25,883 nt of DNA from positions 1 to 25,883 of the forward strand of contig DATBDZ010000317.1 of NCBI GenBank assembly GCA_036276235.1, written 5' to 3'. Both the position numbers and the translations under genes were made by a program. The notes under the pieces were generated by a model. That model saw only the letters and a program-made list of their open reading frames with translations, did no database searches and was not told the DNA's origin. Of the stretch, positions 1 to 7,401 are shown piece after piece. Positions within the stretch are counted from its first letter, which is position 1, and each line of letters begins with the position of its first letter. This DNA is from JANWHF01 sp036276235 (GTDB lineage Bacteria; Planctomycetota; Phycisphaerae; Tepidisphaerales; Tepidisphaeraceae).

Positions 1-19
1 CGGAGTACCTCAGCATGAC
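1..19. repeat. dispersed GTCATGCTGAGGTACTCC repeat, end fragment
   Basis: The window opens with the reverse complement of GTCATGCTGAGGTACTCCG. The same sequence occurs as a hairpin pair at 7402-7477 and as a single arm at 25866-25883. It lies just before the first gene and contributes an ATG at position 15 that is not a credible start. The rest of the element is cut off by the window edge. Confidence 0.7.
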
Positions 20-59
20 GGTGCTCCAGACTTTCAAACTTCCAGCAGAAGAGGCTCGC

Positions 60-1349
60 ATGAAAAATCGTTGGGCCGTGGCCGCGGCGGGTACGGTCGT
101 CATGATTTGCCTGGGGACCGTCTACTCGTGGAGTTTGTTCACCGAGCCGCTGATCGCCAGCTTCAACTGGACTAGCGCGACGACGACCTGGACATTCTCG
201 GTCGCGATCTTTTTTCTCGGTATCGGCGCGATCATCGGCGGGCGCTGGCAGGATCAAGGCGGGCCGCGGCCGGTGGCGGTCACCGGCGCCATCCTCTGGG
301 GAATCGGCAACATTCTGGCCGGCCTGGGCACCGCGCGATTTGGCGCGTTGTGGATTTATCTCACCTATGGCCTGCTCGGCGGACTCGGATTGGGGCTGGC
401 GTACATCACGCCGGTGGCCGCGGTCACCAAATGGTTCCCCGATCGGCGCGGCCTGGGCGGCGGCATCGTCATCATGGGCTTTGGCCTGGGGGCATTCATT
501 TACAACTGGATCCTCAAAAGCCTTCCCGCTTATACGACCGTCGCGAAGCATGCTGCCGATGTCATCAAATCGCGCAAGACCGCAAATGTTATCGCCATGG
601 ACGCGCACGACATCAATGTGATCATGACGACGCTGATGATCTCCGGCGCGATCTATCTCGTGGTTGGAGGATTGTGCGCATTGTACCTATCCAATCCTCC
701 GCAGAGCGGCGCGCCGGCGACGCCCGCCGCCTCCTCGCGCGCGGGCTTCTTTACGCCGATCGAAGCCGCGAAGACGTGGCAATTCTTTTGCTTGTGGATG
801 ATGCTCTTTCTGAATGTGACGGCCGGCATCCTTTTCATCTCCAATGCCGTCCCGATCATGCGCGAGCTGACGCGCGTTGAGCCGGCCAAGGCGGCTTCGG
901 TTTACGGCCTGATCGCGCTGTTCAATGGAATCGGCCGATTTTTCTGGGGCGCGATCTCCGATTTGATCGGCCGCAATGGCGCGTACATTCTGATCTACGG
1001 AAGCCAGGTGGCGATCTTTTTCACGGTGGGCCATCTGCACTCAGTTGCGGCCGTCGCGATGCTCTTTGCCATCGTGTTGCTCTGCTACGGCGGCGGGTTT
1101 GGAACGATGCCCTCCTTCACCGCCGACTACTTCGGCACGAAATTCATCGGCCTGATTTATGGCTGGATCTTGCTCGCGTGGGGTGTCGCCGGTGTGGTGG
1201 GGCCGATCTTCGTGGCCTATGTGAAGGACCACACCGGCTCCTTCACCGGCGCGCTGCCGGTGATCGCGATCATGCTGATCGTCGCGACGATTTTCCCGAT
1301 CATCGTGAGAAAGCCGGCGCCGAAGGAATTCGCGCGTGTCTCTTCCTGA
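60..1349 (+). CDS. MFS transporter, OFA (oxalate/formate antiporter-like) family
   Basis: A 429-residue integral membrane protein with about 12 hydrophobic segments. The N-terminus (GTVYSWSLFTEPL) and the WFPDRRGLGGG stretch before a glycine-rich helix are typical of OFA-family carriers, which exchange or import small carboxylates. The MFS loop 2-3 motif GxxxDxxGxR is present at residues 61-70 (G61, D65, G68, R70), and a second copy (GAISDLIGRNG) lies in the C-terminal half, as expected for the duplicated fold. The frame is open back to position 15, but that ATG is in a dispersed repeat; I chose the ATG at 60, which starts at the expected cytoplasmic Met-Lys-Asn-Arg. It converges on the epimerase-like gene. 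The substrate cannot be read from the sequence; an organic acid is a family-based guess. Confidence 0.85.
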   Translation: MKNRWAVAAAGTVVMICLGTVYSWSLFTEPLIASFNWTSATTTWTFSVAIFFLGIGAIIGGRWQDQGGPRPVAVTGAILWGIGNILAGLGTARFGALWIYLTYGLLGGLGLGLAYITPVAAVTKWFPDRRGLGGGIVIMGFGLGAFIYNWILKSLPAYTTVAKHAADVIKSRKTANVIAMDAHDINVIMTTLMISGAIYLVVGGLCALYLSNPPQSGAPATPAASSRAGFFTPIEAAKTWQFFCLWMMLFLNVTAGILFISNAVPIMRELTRVEPAKAASVYGLIALFNGIGRFFWGAISDLIGRNGAYILIYGSQVAIFFTVGHLHSVAAVAMLFAIVLLCYGGGFGTMPSFTADYFGTKFIGLIYGWILLAWGVAGVVGPIFVAYVKDHTGSFTGALPVIAIMLIVATIFPIIVRKPAPKEFARVSS

Positions 1350-1425
1350 TACTGCTGGAATTCTTGAACGTGCCAGAATCGTGGGCCGCGATTCGGATGC
1401 GCTGTGTGACGACTGACAAACCACC

Positions 1426-2505
1426 TCAGTACTTCCCATCCCGTGTTTCAAAGTGCGTCGGCTTCCCAATCGTCGCGCCGCCGCGCGAGACCCAGTCGGC
1501 GGTCCAATCCATGATCTGGCTGGCGGCAACGCTGGGATAGCCAAAGAGCTTGTGGCAAAGCTGCGCATTATTGAGATAGGCGCTGGATGATTCCGTGCCG
1601 ACGAAATTCGGTATTTTTCCCATCCGCCGGCCAAATGCTTCGCAGAGTTGCCGAACGCTCAGCGTTTCCGGTCCGGTCAGATTCAGCGTCATCGGCGGCG
1701 ACGCGGCATGATCAAACGCCTGGATCGTCATCGCATTGGCGTCGCCTTGCCAGATGACGTTGACGCATCCCATGCTCAGGTCGATCGGCTCGCCGACCGC
1801 GACGCGCTGCGCCATGTCGATCAGCACGCCATAGCGCATTTCGGCGGCATAATTCAGGCGGACCATCACCATCGGAATCTGCCACTGCCGGCTGAAATGC
1901 TCGAAGATGCGCTCGCGTCCCAGGCAGCTCATTGCATATTCGCCGACGGGCGCAGGATCGCTCGTTTCAGTCGCGCCGCCGCTGTGAACGGGCACGAGCG
2001 GATAAACATTTCCGGTGGAAAACGCGACGATCTTGCTGCCACGAAATTTGCGCGCCACCATCCCCGGCAAAAATGCATTCATCGCCCACGTGCGCGCCTG
2101 CTGGCCGGTCGTGCCAAACTTCATGCCCGCCATGTACACGACATTGGGAATCTCCGGCAGCCGCTCGAGCGCCTCGGCATCCAGCAGATCGCAGGAGATC
2201 GTCTCCACACCGTGCGCCGCCAACTGCTGCGGAAGCTGCGGCGAGGAAAATCGCGAAACGCCGATCACACGCTTCTTGACGCCCGCCTCATCGGCGGCAC
2301 GCACGAGCATCCGCGCCAGCGTCGGCCCCATTTTTCCGCCGACCCCCAGGACCATGAAATCGCCATCCGTTCGCGCGACAGTTTCAATCGCGCCGGCGGT
2401 GGGGGCGCTCAGCAGGTCTTCCAGATGATCGACATCGCGAATCGATGACGCGATGCTTCCCCGCGCACTCTCTCGCACGTCAAGCGGTTTTGTGGAGCTG
2501 GCCAT
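1426..2505 (-). CDS. NAD(P)-binding epimerase/dehydratase-like protein (extended SDR fold, atypical)
   Basis: A 359-residue Rossmann-fold protein. The dinucleotide-binding segment VLGVGGKMGPTLARM is at residues 52-66, the strand ending in AFSTGNVYP (about 161-169) supplies the usual Ser/Thr, and Tyr190 sits in GEYAMSCLGRE. The usual YxxxK pair is broken: the position four after Tyr190 is Cys194. The C-terminal half (NLTGPETLSVRQLCEAFG) resembles the substrate domain of sugar-nucleotide epimerases. The open frame continues upstream through a GC-rich repeat to 2721; that part translates the repeat and is rejected. Met at 2505 is preferred, with 2523 (MSQCHP) an alternative; neither has a clear ribosome site. 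It is divergent to the aldolase gene, so the two may share a pathway, which is inference. Substrate unknown. Confidence 0.8.
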   Translation of the reverse strand: MASSTKPLDVRESARGSIASSIRDVDHLEDLLSAPTAGAIETVARTDGDFMVLGVGGKMGPTLARMLVRAADEAGVKKRVIGVSRFSSPQLPQQLAAHGVETISCDLLDAEALERLPEIPNVVYMAGMKFGTTGQQARTWAMNAFLPGMVARKFRGSKIVAFSTGNVYPLVPVHSGGATETSDPAPVGEYAMSCLGRERIFEHFSRQWQIPMVMVRLNYAAEMRYGVLIDMAQRVAVGEPIDLSMGCVNVIWQGDANAMTIQAFDHAASPPMTLNLTGPETLSVRQLCEAFGRRMGKIPNFVGTESSSAYLNNAQLCHKLFGYPSVAASQIMDWTADWVSRGGATIGKPTHFETRDGKY

Positions 2506-2584
2506 TGGATGGCATTGTGACATTCTCGCGTTCTGATGCAATTCGACTACGATTCGTGCTTCGGCGCGCAACGGCGCGATTTCT

Positions 2585-2690
2585 CCCCTCCTCCGGTACT
2601 CCGGGGGAGGGTTGGGGTGGGGGTTCGCGGCTGACGCTCGTTCGACACGGCCCCCACCCCAGCCCTCCCCCGGAGTACCGAGGGAGGGGG
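2585..2690. repeat. paired inverted repeat (GGTACTCC-centred, family B)
   Basis: Two arms of about 39 bases (2585-2623 and 2651-2690) are near-perfect reverse complements and are separated by 27 bases. Each arm is itself a small hairpin centred on GGTACTCC, followed by a G-rich tail (GGGTTGGGGTGGGGG). The element fills the divergent promoter region of the epimerase-like and aldolase genes. A second copy with the same layout lies at 6485-6594. Confidence 0.9.
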
Positions 2691-2720
2691 AAGAAAGGCC
2701 CGCGCGCTGCGGAATCACCA

Positions 2721-3779
2721 ATGGAATTGTTGACGCATCTTCGCGAGCATCTTCTGGCTGGCCAGGTCATCCCCGCACATCCACTGGCGCTCAATTCCTC
2801 GCGCAAGTTCGACGAACGCCGCCAGCGCGCGCTGACGCGATATTACGTAGCAGCCGGCGCCGGCGGCCTGGCTGTTGGCGTCCACACGACGCAATTTGAA
2901 ATTCGCCTCCCTGAGCATGGGTTGCTCAAGCCCGTGCTTGAGTTGGCGTCAGAGACGATCGATGAGGAGCTGGATAGCTCGCCGCGCCGGTTTGTGAAGA
3001 TTGCCGGCGTCGTGGGGCCGACGGCGCAGGCTGCGAAGGAAGCGGAGCTCGCCCATACGCTTGGCTATCATGCGGCTTTGCTGAGTCTTGGCGCGCTCAA
3101 GGAGGCCAGCGAGCAGCAGCTCATCGATCATTGCCGCGCGATTGCGGAAATCATTCCAATCGTCGGCTTTTATCTGCAGCCCGCGGTCGGCGGGCGTTTG
3201 CTCCCATATCGCTTCTGGCGGCAGTTCGCCGAGATTCCCAACGCGGTGGCGATCAAGATGGCGCCCTTCAATCGATATCAGACGCTGGATGTGATCCGCG
3301 CCGTCGCCGAGTCGGGACGAACGGACATCGCGCTGTACACGGGGAACGACGACAACATCGTGATCGATCTACTGACCAGCTTCGACTTTGGCGGCAGGCG
3401 TCTTCGTATCGTCGGCGGCTTACTCGGCCATTGGGCCGTCAACACCAAGCGAGCCGTTGAGTTATTGCATGACATTCACGCCGCCACGCCGCTCGAAGGC
3501 ACGCAGCCGGCACTCGATGCCAATTGGCTCACCCGCGCCGCCGCCGTCACCGACGCCAACGCGGCTTACTTCGACGCCGCCAATAATTTCGCCGGGTGCA
3601 TCGCCGGAATCCACGAAGTGCTTCGACGACAGGGATTGCTGGAAGGGATCTGGTGTCTCAACCCGCCCGAGTCACTGTCAGCAGGGCAGACGGAGGAGAT
3701 CGACCGAGTGAGCCGCGCGTATCCGGATCAAAGCGATGATGAATTCGTGCGGCAGCATTTGGACGAGTGGATCAGGTAG
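2721..3779 (+). CDS. dihydrodipicolinate synthase/N-acetylneuraminate lyase family protein
   Basis: A 352-residue TIM-barrel class I aldolase-like protein, somewhat longer than the 290-300 residues usual for DapA. The Schiff-base lysine is most likely K179 in NAVAIKMAPFNRY, at the place of the family's GIK motif. The tyrosine of strand 5 is probably Y151 in VGFYLQPAVGG. The usual GTTGE loop appears changed to GGLAVGVHTTQFE (about 49-60). Family members split or join pyruvate and aldehydes, but the altered loop and length argue against lysine synthesis. The frame is open upstream through a repeat; ATG at 2721 lies just after that repeat. Divergent partner: the epimerase-like gene. A role in breakdown of a sugar acid or hydroxy acid would fit the nearby carrier, but this is inference. 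Confidence 0.82.
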   Translation: MELLTHLREHLLAGQVIPAHPLALNSSRKFDERRQRALTRYYVAAGAGGLAVGVHTTQFEIRLPEHGLLKPVLELASETIDEELDSSPRRFVKIAGVVGPTAQAAKEAELAHTLGYHAALLSLGALKEASEQQLIDHCRAIAEIIPIVGFYLQPAVGGRLLPYRFWRQFAEIPNAVAIKMAPFNRYQTLDVIRAVAESGRTDIALYTGNDDNIVIDLLTSFDFGGRRLRIVGGLLGHWAVNTKRAVELLHDIHAATPLEGTQPALDANWLTRAAAVTDANAAYFDAANNFAGCIAGIHEVLRRQGLLEGIWCLNPPESLSAGQTEEIDRVSRAYPDQSDDEFVRQHLDEWIR

Positions 3780-3836
3780 GGTCCGGAAAGCGCCAACAAA
3801 AATTGAACCGGCTCCCAAGCGGGAGCGCGCTTAGAA

Positions 3837-3962
3837 CCCTCTCCCCTGTACTCAGGTGAGAGGGCAGGGTGAGGGGACAGCGAGTCGCGATAGAGCGAGG
3901 TTCGCAAGTCGCGGCGTTCGTCCCCTCACCCCAACCCTCTCCCCTGAGTACAGGGGAGAGGG
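3837..3962. repeat. paired inverted repeat (TGTACTCA-centred, family A)
   Basis: Left arm 3837-3878 and right arm 3920-3962 are near reverse complements; each contains a hairpin with the core CCCTGTACTCAGG and a tail GGGTGAGGGGAC. Further copies lie at 12105-12149, 12295-12338 and 12380-12421. The 497-base gap 3780-4276 holds this element, two more inverted repeats and a small hairpin (GCTCCC AAGC GGGAGC at 3811-3826). I see no credible gene in it; open frames there are translations of the repeats. Confidence 0.9.
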
Positions 3963-4016
3963 AGAATGCGGGCATGCCCTCCATAACCATCCGCCCGAAG
4001 GGGGGGCCGGTCCGTC

Positions 4017-4138
4017 CGAAGGGGGTCGGGAGTACTTCCGGCGATGCCTGAGGGGCTTTGTCCACCTTCTCGATTCAGTGGATTCACTGCGATAAATCGT
4101 ATTGCGAAACTTCTGGAAGGACTCCCGACCCCCTTCCG
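4017..4138. repeat. inverted repeat around GGGGGTCGGGAGTAC
   Basis: Arms 4017-4041 and 4113-4138 are close reverse complements (GAAGGGGGTCGGGAGT against ACTCCCGACCCCCTTC). A minor hairpin CAGTG GATT CACTG sits between them at 4076-4089. The element lies in the intergenic region between the aldolase and enolase-like genes, which point toward each other. Confidence 0.8.
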
Positions 4139-4210
4139 TTTTGCTGGGTACGCACGTAGGGCCTGTTGCCCGCGGCAACTCTGTAGGGGTGCCCCACTGC
4201 GTTTGCTGGA

Positions 4211-4265
4211 GGGTGGGTGTACTCGCCCGCCATGAGCGACAGATGGTGGGCGAGTACACCCACCC
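4211..4265. repeat. inverted repeat, 22 of 23 bases paired (GGGTGGGTGTACTCGCCC)
   Basis: Arms 4211-4233 and 4243-4265 match at 22 of 23 positions with a 9-base loop. The element ends 11 bases before the stop codon side of the enolase-like gene, so in RNA it would form a long hairpin just after that gene. No T-run follows on the minus strand, so it is not a classic terminator. Confidence 0.85.
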
Positions 4266-4276
4266 TACAGAAATTG

Positions 4277-5545
4277 CTAATCGCGAAATCTCGCCAGCGG
4301 CAATCCCGTCTGGGCTTCAATCGCCAGCAGGCGATTGTATTTGGCTAATCTTTCCGATCGGGTAATCGATCCTACTTTGATCTGGTTTCCGCCCCAGCCG
4401 CAGGCGAGGTCCGCCAGCCAATCGTCTTCGGTTTCGCCGCTACGCGCGCTGATTGTTACGGCCCATCCGGCGGTGCGCGCCAGGGTCAATGCCTGAGCCG
4501 CTTCGGTGAGTGTTCCGATTTGATTGACCTTCAGCAGCAGTGCATTTGCCGCCGAGCTGGCGATGGCACGCTCAATTCGCGCGGGATTCGTGCAGAGAAG
4601 ATCGTCCCCGAGCACGAGCGCCCGCTTGCCGATCGCATCGCGAAGCAGCGGCCAGTGTTCCCAATCCTCCTCCGCCAGGCCGTCTTCCACGCTGATGATC
4701 GGATAGCGATCCAGCCAATCGCTGATACGTGCAATCATCGCGCGGCTGTCCAGTGCTTCATTACCCAGAAAGTATTTTCCGTCGCGATAGAAATGGCTCG
4801 ATGCGACATCGACTGCAATCGCCACATCCTTGCCGGGGGTAAATCCCGCCGCCGCGATTGAACTAATTGTATCTTCGATCATCGCATTGCAATCGGGGAA
4901 GGGGGGCGCCAAGCCGCCCTCATCGGCCACCAGCGGTCGGCTGGCGTATTTGGCCTGGCACAGACGCGCCGCCGACTGATAGACGGCATACGCCGTCGCC
5001 AGCGATTCGTCGATCGTCCGCGCCGCCAGCGGCACGATCAGCACATCCTGAATCGGCACCTGCCCGCCGGCGTGCTTGCCGCCGCTGAAAAGATTCATCG
5101 TCAGGCGCGGCAACGTTGCCGGCTTCTGGCCGATCAGCGAAGCGAAATACGCTAACAAAGGTTCGCAGCGTTCGTTTGCCACCGCCCTGGCAAAGGCGAT
5201 CGACACGGCCAGGATCGCGTTGGCGCCGAGATTGGATTTATTCGCCGATCCATCCAGCGCGATCAGCGCGCGATCCAGATCGGCCTGTGTCGCGAATTCC
5301 TTCCCGCGCACGGCATCATTGATCTGCTGATTGACGTGGCCGACCGCGCGCCGGCAACCTAATCCGCCGAAACGATTGCGATCGCCATCGCGCAGTTCGA
5401 CTGCCTCGGCACTGCCCGTCGATGCGCCCGATGGAACGGAAGCCCAAGCCGACGCGCCGCCTCGCAAGCGGCAGGTGACGCCAACCGTCGGCCGCCCGCG
5501 GCTGTCGAGAATCTCCAGGCCTTTAAGTGATTCGATGATCGGCAT
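4277..5545 (-). CDS. enolase-family protein with altered catalytic residues
   Basis: A 422-residue protein of full enolase length. Conserved enolase features are the SGASTG loop (39-44), GGKHAGG with H158, DEGG with E209, the metal ligands D246, E287 and D314, K339 in the signature LLLKVNQIGTLTEA, the SGETED segment (369-374) and K390 in IKVGSITRSERLAKYN. Two active-site positions differ from true enolase: the glutamate of QEF is Asp (D167), and the histidine of the SHRSGETED motif is Ala (A367, SARSGETED). In yeast numbering these are E168 and H373. This suggests a paralogue acting on something other than 2-phosphoglycerate, or with weak activity. Start at 5545 (MPIIESLKG) because upstream codons translate the HGRDARATRA repeat. 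Named as a family member only; a separate standard enolase is expected elsewhere in the genome. Confidence 0.88.
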   Translation of the reverse strand: MPIIESLKGLEILDSRGRPTVGVTCRLRGGASAWASVPSGASTGSAEAVELRDGDRNRFGGLGCRRAVGHVNQQINDAVRGKEFATQADLDRALIALDGSANKSNLGANAILAVSIAFARAVANERCEPLLAYFASLIGQKPATLPRLTMNLFSGGKHAGGQVPIQDVLIVPLAARTIDESLATAYAVYQSAARLCQAKYASRPLVADEGGLAPPFPDCNAMIEDTISSIAAAGFTPGKDVAIAVDVASSHFYRDGKYFLGNEALDSRAMIARISDWLDRYPIISVEDGLAEEDWEHWPLLRDAIGKRALVLGDDLLCTNPARIERAIASSAANALLLKVNQIGTLTEAAQALTLARTAGWAVTISARSGETEDDWLADLACGWGGNQIKVGSITRSERLAKYNRLLAIEAQTGLPLARFRD

Positions 5546-5556
5546 AGATGCACGGG

Positions 5557-5902
5557 TAGCACGGGCGTCCCGCCCGTGAATACTCACCACGGAGGCACGG
5601 AGACACGGAGGCGCGCTCGACGTTCAGGACTTGGTTCCATATCAAGGCATAAAATGAGCGCCAGGACGCCATGACGCCAAGGAGCAAACGCCAAGAAATA
5701 CCTTCGAATGAATCCGTGCGCCCGCGGATCGTACCGATTTTTGCTGATCAGAATCGTTTAAGGTTCTCTTCTTTTCCGACCTTGGCGTCTCGGCGTTCAT
5801 TTCATTCAACCAGCCGTTTGCGACATCCTGCTCGGATTTCGAGCGCGCCTCCGTGTCTCCGTGCCTCCGTGGTGAGTATTGATGGGCGGGCCGCCCATGC
5901 CA
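5557..5902. mobile_element. MITE-like element with perfect 42-bp inverted repeats
   Basis: Bases 5579-5620 are the exact reverse complement of 5839-5880 (ACCACGGAGGCACGGAGACA core). The pairing continues outward with mismatches through GGGCGGG-type sequence to about 5557 and 5902. The 218-base core contains a weaker nested pair built on GACGCCAAGG (about 5665) and CCTTGGCGTC (about 5780). No protein is encoded and I could not identify a target-site duplication. It occupies the whole gap between the enolase-like gene and the duplicated-module protein. A non-autonomous mobile element is the best reading, but a dispersed repeat of unknown mobility is equally compatible. Confidence 0.6.
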
Positions 5903-5909
5903 CCTCAAA

Positions 5910-6395
5910 TCATTTCGATCGTTTGGATTTTTTGGCCGGCCTGGAAGCTCGTTTCGCCGGCTTTGTCTTCGCAGTTTTCTTCTTCGGCCCATCCGTAAAC
6001 GTTGCGTTATCTTCTTCCCATGCCGCGAGATTGCGGTCGAAGATTTGCCGTACGATGGCCAGGGCGTTGGCGACTTCGCGGCCGCCGCGGCGGGGCATCA
6101 TCATCCAGCAGGTCACCATCGCCTGCCGCATGTAATGATCCGCCTCGTGTGGGGGGAGGTCGGCGAAGAACGCCTCGGGCGTTGCCTTCTTGATCTTCGA
6201 CCACGTCGCGAAATTGCGCGCAAAGACCTCGCGCGCCATCGCCTGCCCGGTGGCGAGCGTCCGCCCCTCGGCGGGCAATTGCCGCCAGCAGGTGCTGAGC
6301 ACTTTGCGGATCAGTTCATCCACGCCGTGCGGGCCGAGCGTGTGATAAAGCTCCGACGGAGTCTTGGCGGTCCAGCGATAGGCTTCCCATGACAT
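5910..6395 (-). CDS. small protein of two CW-P-RN-W modules with a basic tail
   Basis: A 161-residue protein I cannot assign to a named family. It is an internal duplication: residues 26-65 and 86-126 align with one gap and share D, R, TCW, P, G-R, A, F-x-RN and A-x-W (TCWRQLP...FARNFATW against TCWMMMP...FDRNLAAW). Both copies look like helix pairs with conserved Cys36/Cys96 and Trp residues. The tail from about 138 to 161 is almost only Lys, Ala, Pro, Arg and Ser, as in DNA- or RNA-binding tails. Start at 6395 (MSWEAYRW) chosen because upstream codons translate a family B repeat. No signal peptide or membrane segment. Its neighbours give no clear functional hint. Confidence 0.75.
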   Translation of the reverse strand: MSWEAYRWTAKTPSELYHTLGPHGVDELIRKVLSTCWRQLPAEGRTLATGQAMAREVFARNFATWSKIKKATPEAFFADLPPHEADHYMRQAMVTCWMMMPRRGGREVANALAIVRQIFDRNLAAWEEDNATFTDGPKKKTAKTKPAKRASRPAKKSKRSK

Positions 6396-6484
6396 AGCGG
6401 CAAAGTATAGCAAATCAGGGAAGGTTGGTAGCGGCGAACACCGTGTTTGCTGTATGTGTGAGAGTGTCGTTGACGAATTCTGTT

Positions 6485-6594
6485 CCCTCCTCCGGTACTC
6501 CGGGGGAGGGTTAGGGTGGGGGCTGGTCGCGCCCAGAAGACAGTCACTCGACACAACCCCCACCCCAGCCCTCCCCCGGAGTACCGGAGGAGGG
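6485..6594. repeat. paired inverted repeat (GGTACTCC-centred, family B)
   Basis: Arms 6485-6522 and 6557-6594 are near reverse complements and match the arms of the element at 2585-2690. The spacer differs between the two copies, so the arms are conserved and the spacer is not. It sits between the SDR gene and the duplicated-module gene, both on the minus strand. Confidence 0.9.
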
Positions 6595-6626
6595 AGTAAA
6601 GAAGCCGCCGCGGTGTCCCCCCCGCC

Positions 6627-7361
6627 CTACGTGATCGAGCGCCCGCCATCGAGTGGGACGATCTGGCCGGTGATATAGCCATCCGGGCGCGAGAGAAACC
6701 AAACCAATTCCGCGACATCTTCCGGCGTCCCGGCGCGCTCCAGCGGAACCCGGCGCAGGTATTGTTCCTTCTGCTCCTGCGGATACCCCGGCGGCCACTC
6801 GACGACTCCGGGCGCGATCCCGTTCACGCGAACACGCGCGGCCAATTCGCGCGCCAGGCCGAGGGTCAGATTCGCCAGGGCCGCCTTGCTGGCGCAGTAG
6901 GCGAGATATTGCGGCCAGGGGCGCTGCGCCAGCAGATCGACCATATTCACAATCGATCCGCCGGAATCTTTCAGCATCCCCGCAAATTCCTGACACAGCA
7001 GAATCGGCGCTTCGACATGAATCGCCCAAAGGCGGCCAGTGAGCTCGAGGGTCGTCGAGGCCAGATCGGCGGCGGCATAGCTCGACGCGTTGTTCACCAG
7101 GATGTCCAGACGATCGAACGCACCGCGAAATTCGCGGGCGATGGTATGCGCGGCGGCGGGTAAATCGAAAAGATCGGCGGAGATCGCAATGCTTCGGCGG
7201 CCTATTTTCGCGATCTCCTCCACCAGAGATTGCGCGTCGGCGTTGCTGCGATTGTAAGTGAACGCGACGTCATACCCGCCGCGCGCCAGCCGCAATGCGA
7301 TTGAGCGGCCGACGCGCTTGGCTCCGCCGGTGATCAGTGCAACGCCTGTGGGATCAGCCAT
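6627..7361 (-). CDS. SDR oxidoreductase, pteridine-reductase-like
   Basis: A 244-residue classical short-chain dehydrogenase. TGGAKRVG at 11-18 is the cofactor glycine motif and NNAS at 90-93 the second fold motif. Tyr155 and Lys159 form YxxxK. At the serine position it has Asp142 (NMVDLLAQRP), exactly 13 residues before Tyr155; this Asp-Tyr-Lys arrangement, with the TGGAKRVG start, is that of pteridine reductases (PTR1, FolM) rather than ordinary SDRs. The C-terminus GTPEDVAELVWFLSRPDGYITGQI-type ending is standard for the fold. Likely an NADPH-dependent cytosolic reductase of dihydropterin or dihydrofolate; substrate is inferred from the Asp only. ATG at 7361 fits the N-terminal strand. No operon partner is obvious. 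Confidence 0.85.
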   Translation of the reverse strand: MADPTGVALITGGAKRVGRSIALRLARGGYDVAFTYNRSNADAQSLVEEIAKIGRRSIAISADLFDLPAAAHTIAREFRGAFDRLDILVNNASSYAAADLASTTLELTGRLWAIHVEAPILLCQEFAGMLKDSGGSIVNMVDLLAQRPWPQYLAYCASKAALANLTLGLARELAARVRVNGIAPGVVEWPPGYPQEQKEQYLRRVPLERAGTPEDVAELVWFLSRPDGYITGQIVPLDGGRSIT

Positions 7362-7401
7362 GGTTCTCGCTCTAATGATAGTCGTTCATGATGCCCGACC
7401 C

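Noticed and set aside
3811..3826. GCTCCC AAGC GGGAGC hairpin after the aldolase gene as a terminator
   Set aside because: The stem is only 6 bp and no T-run follows, so termination is not supported.
3852..4259. Short open frames in the gap between the aldolase and enolase-like genes
   Set aside because: They translate the inverted repeats, occur on both strands and have no ribosome site or domain.
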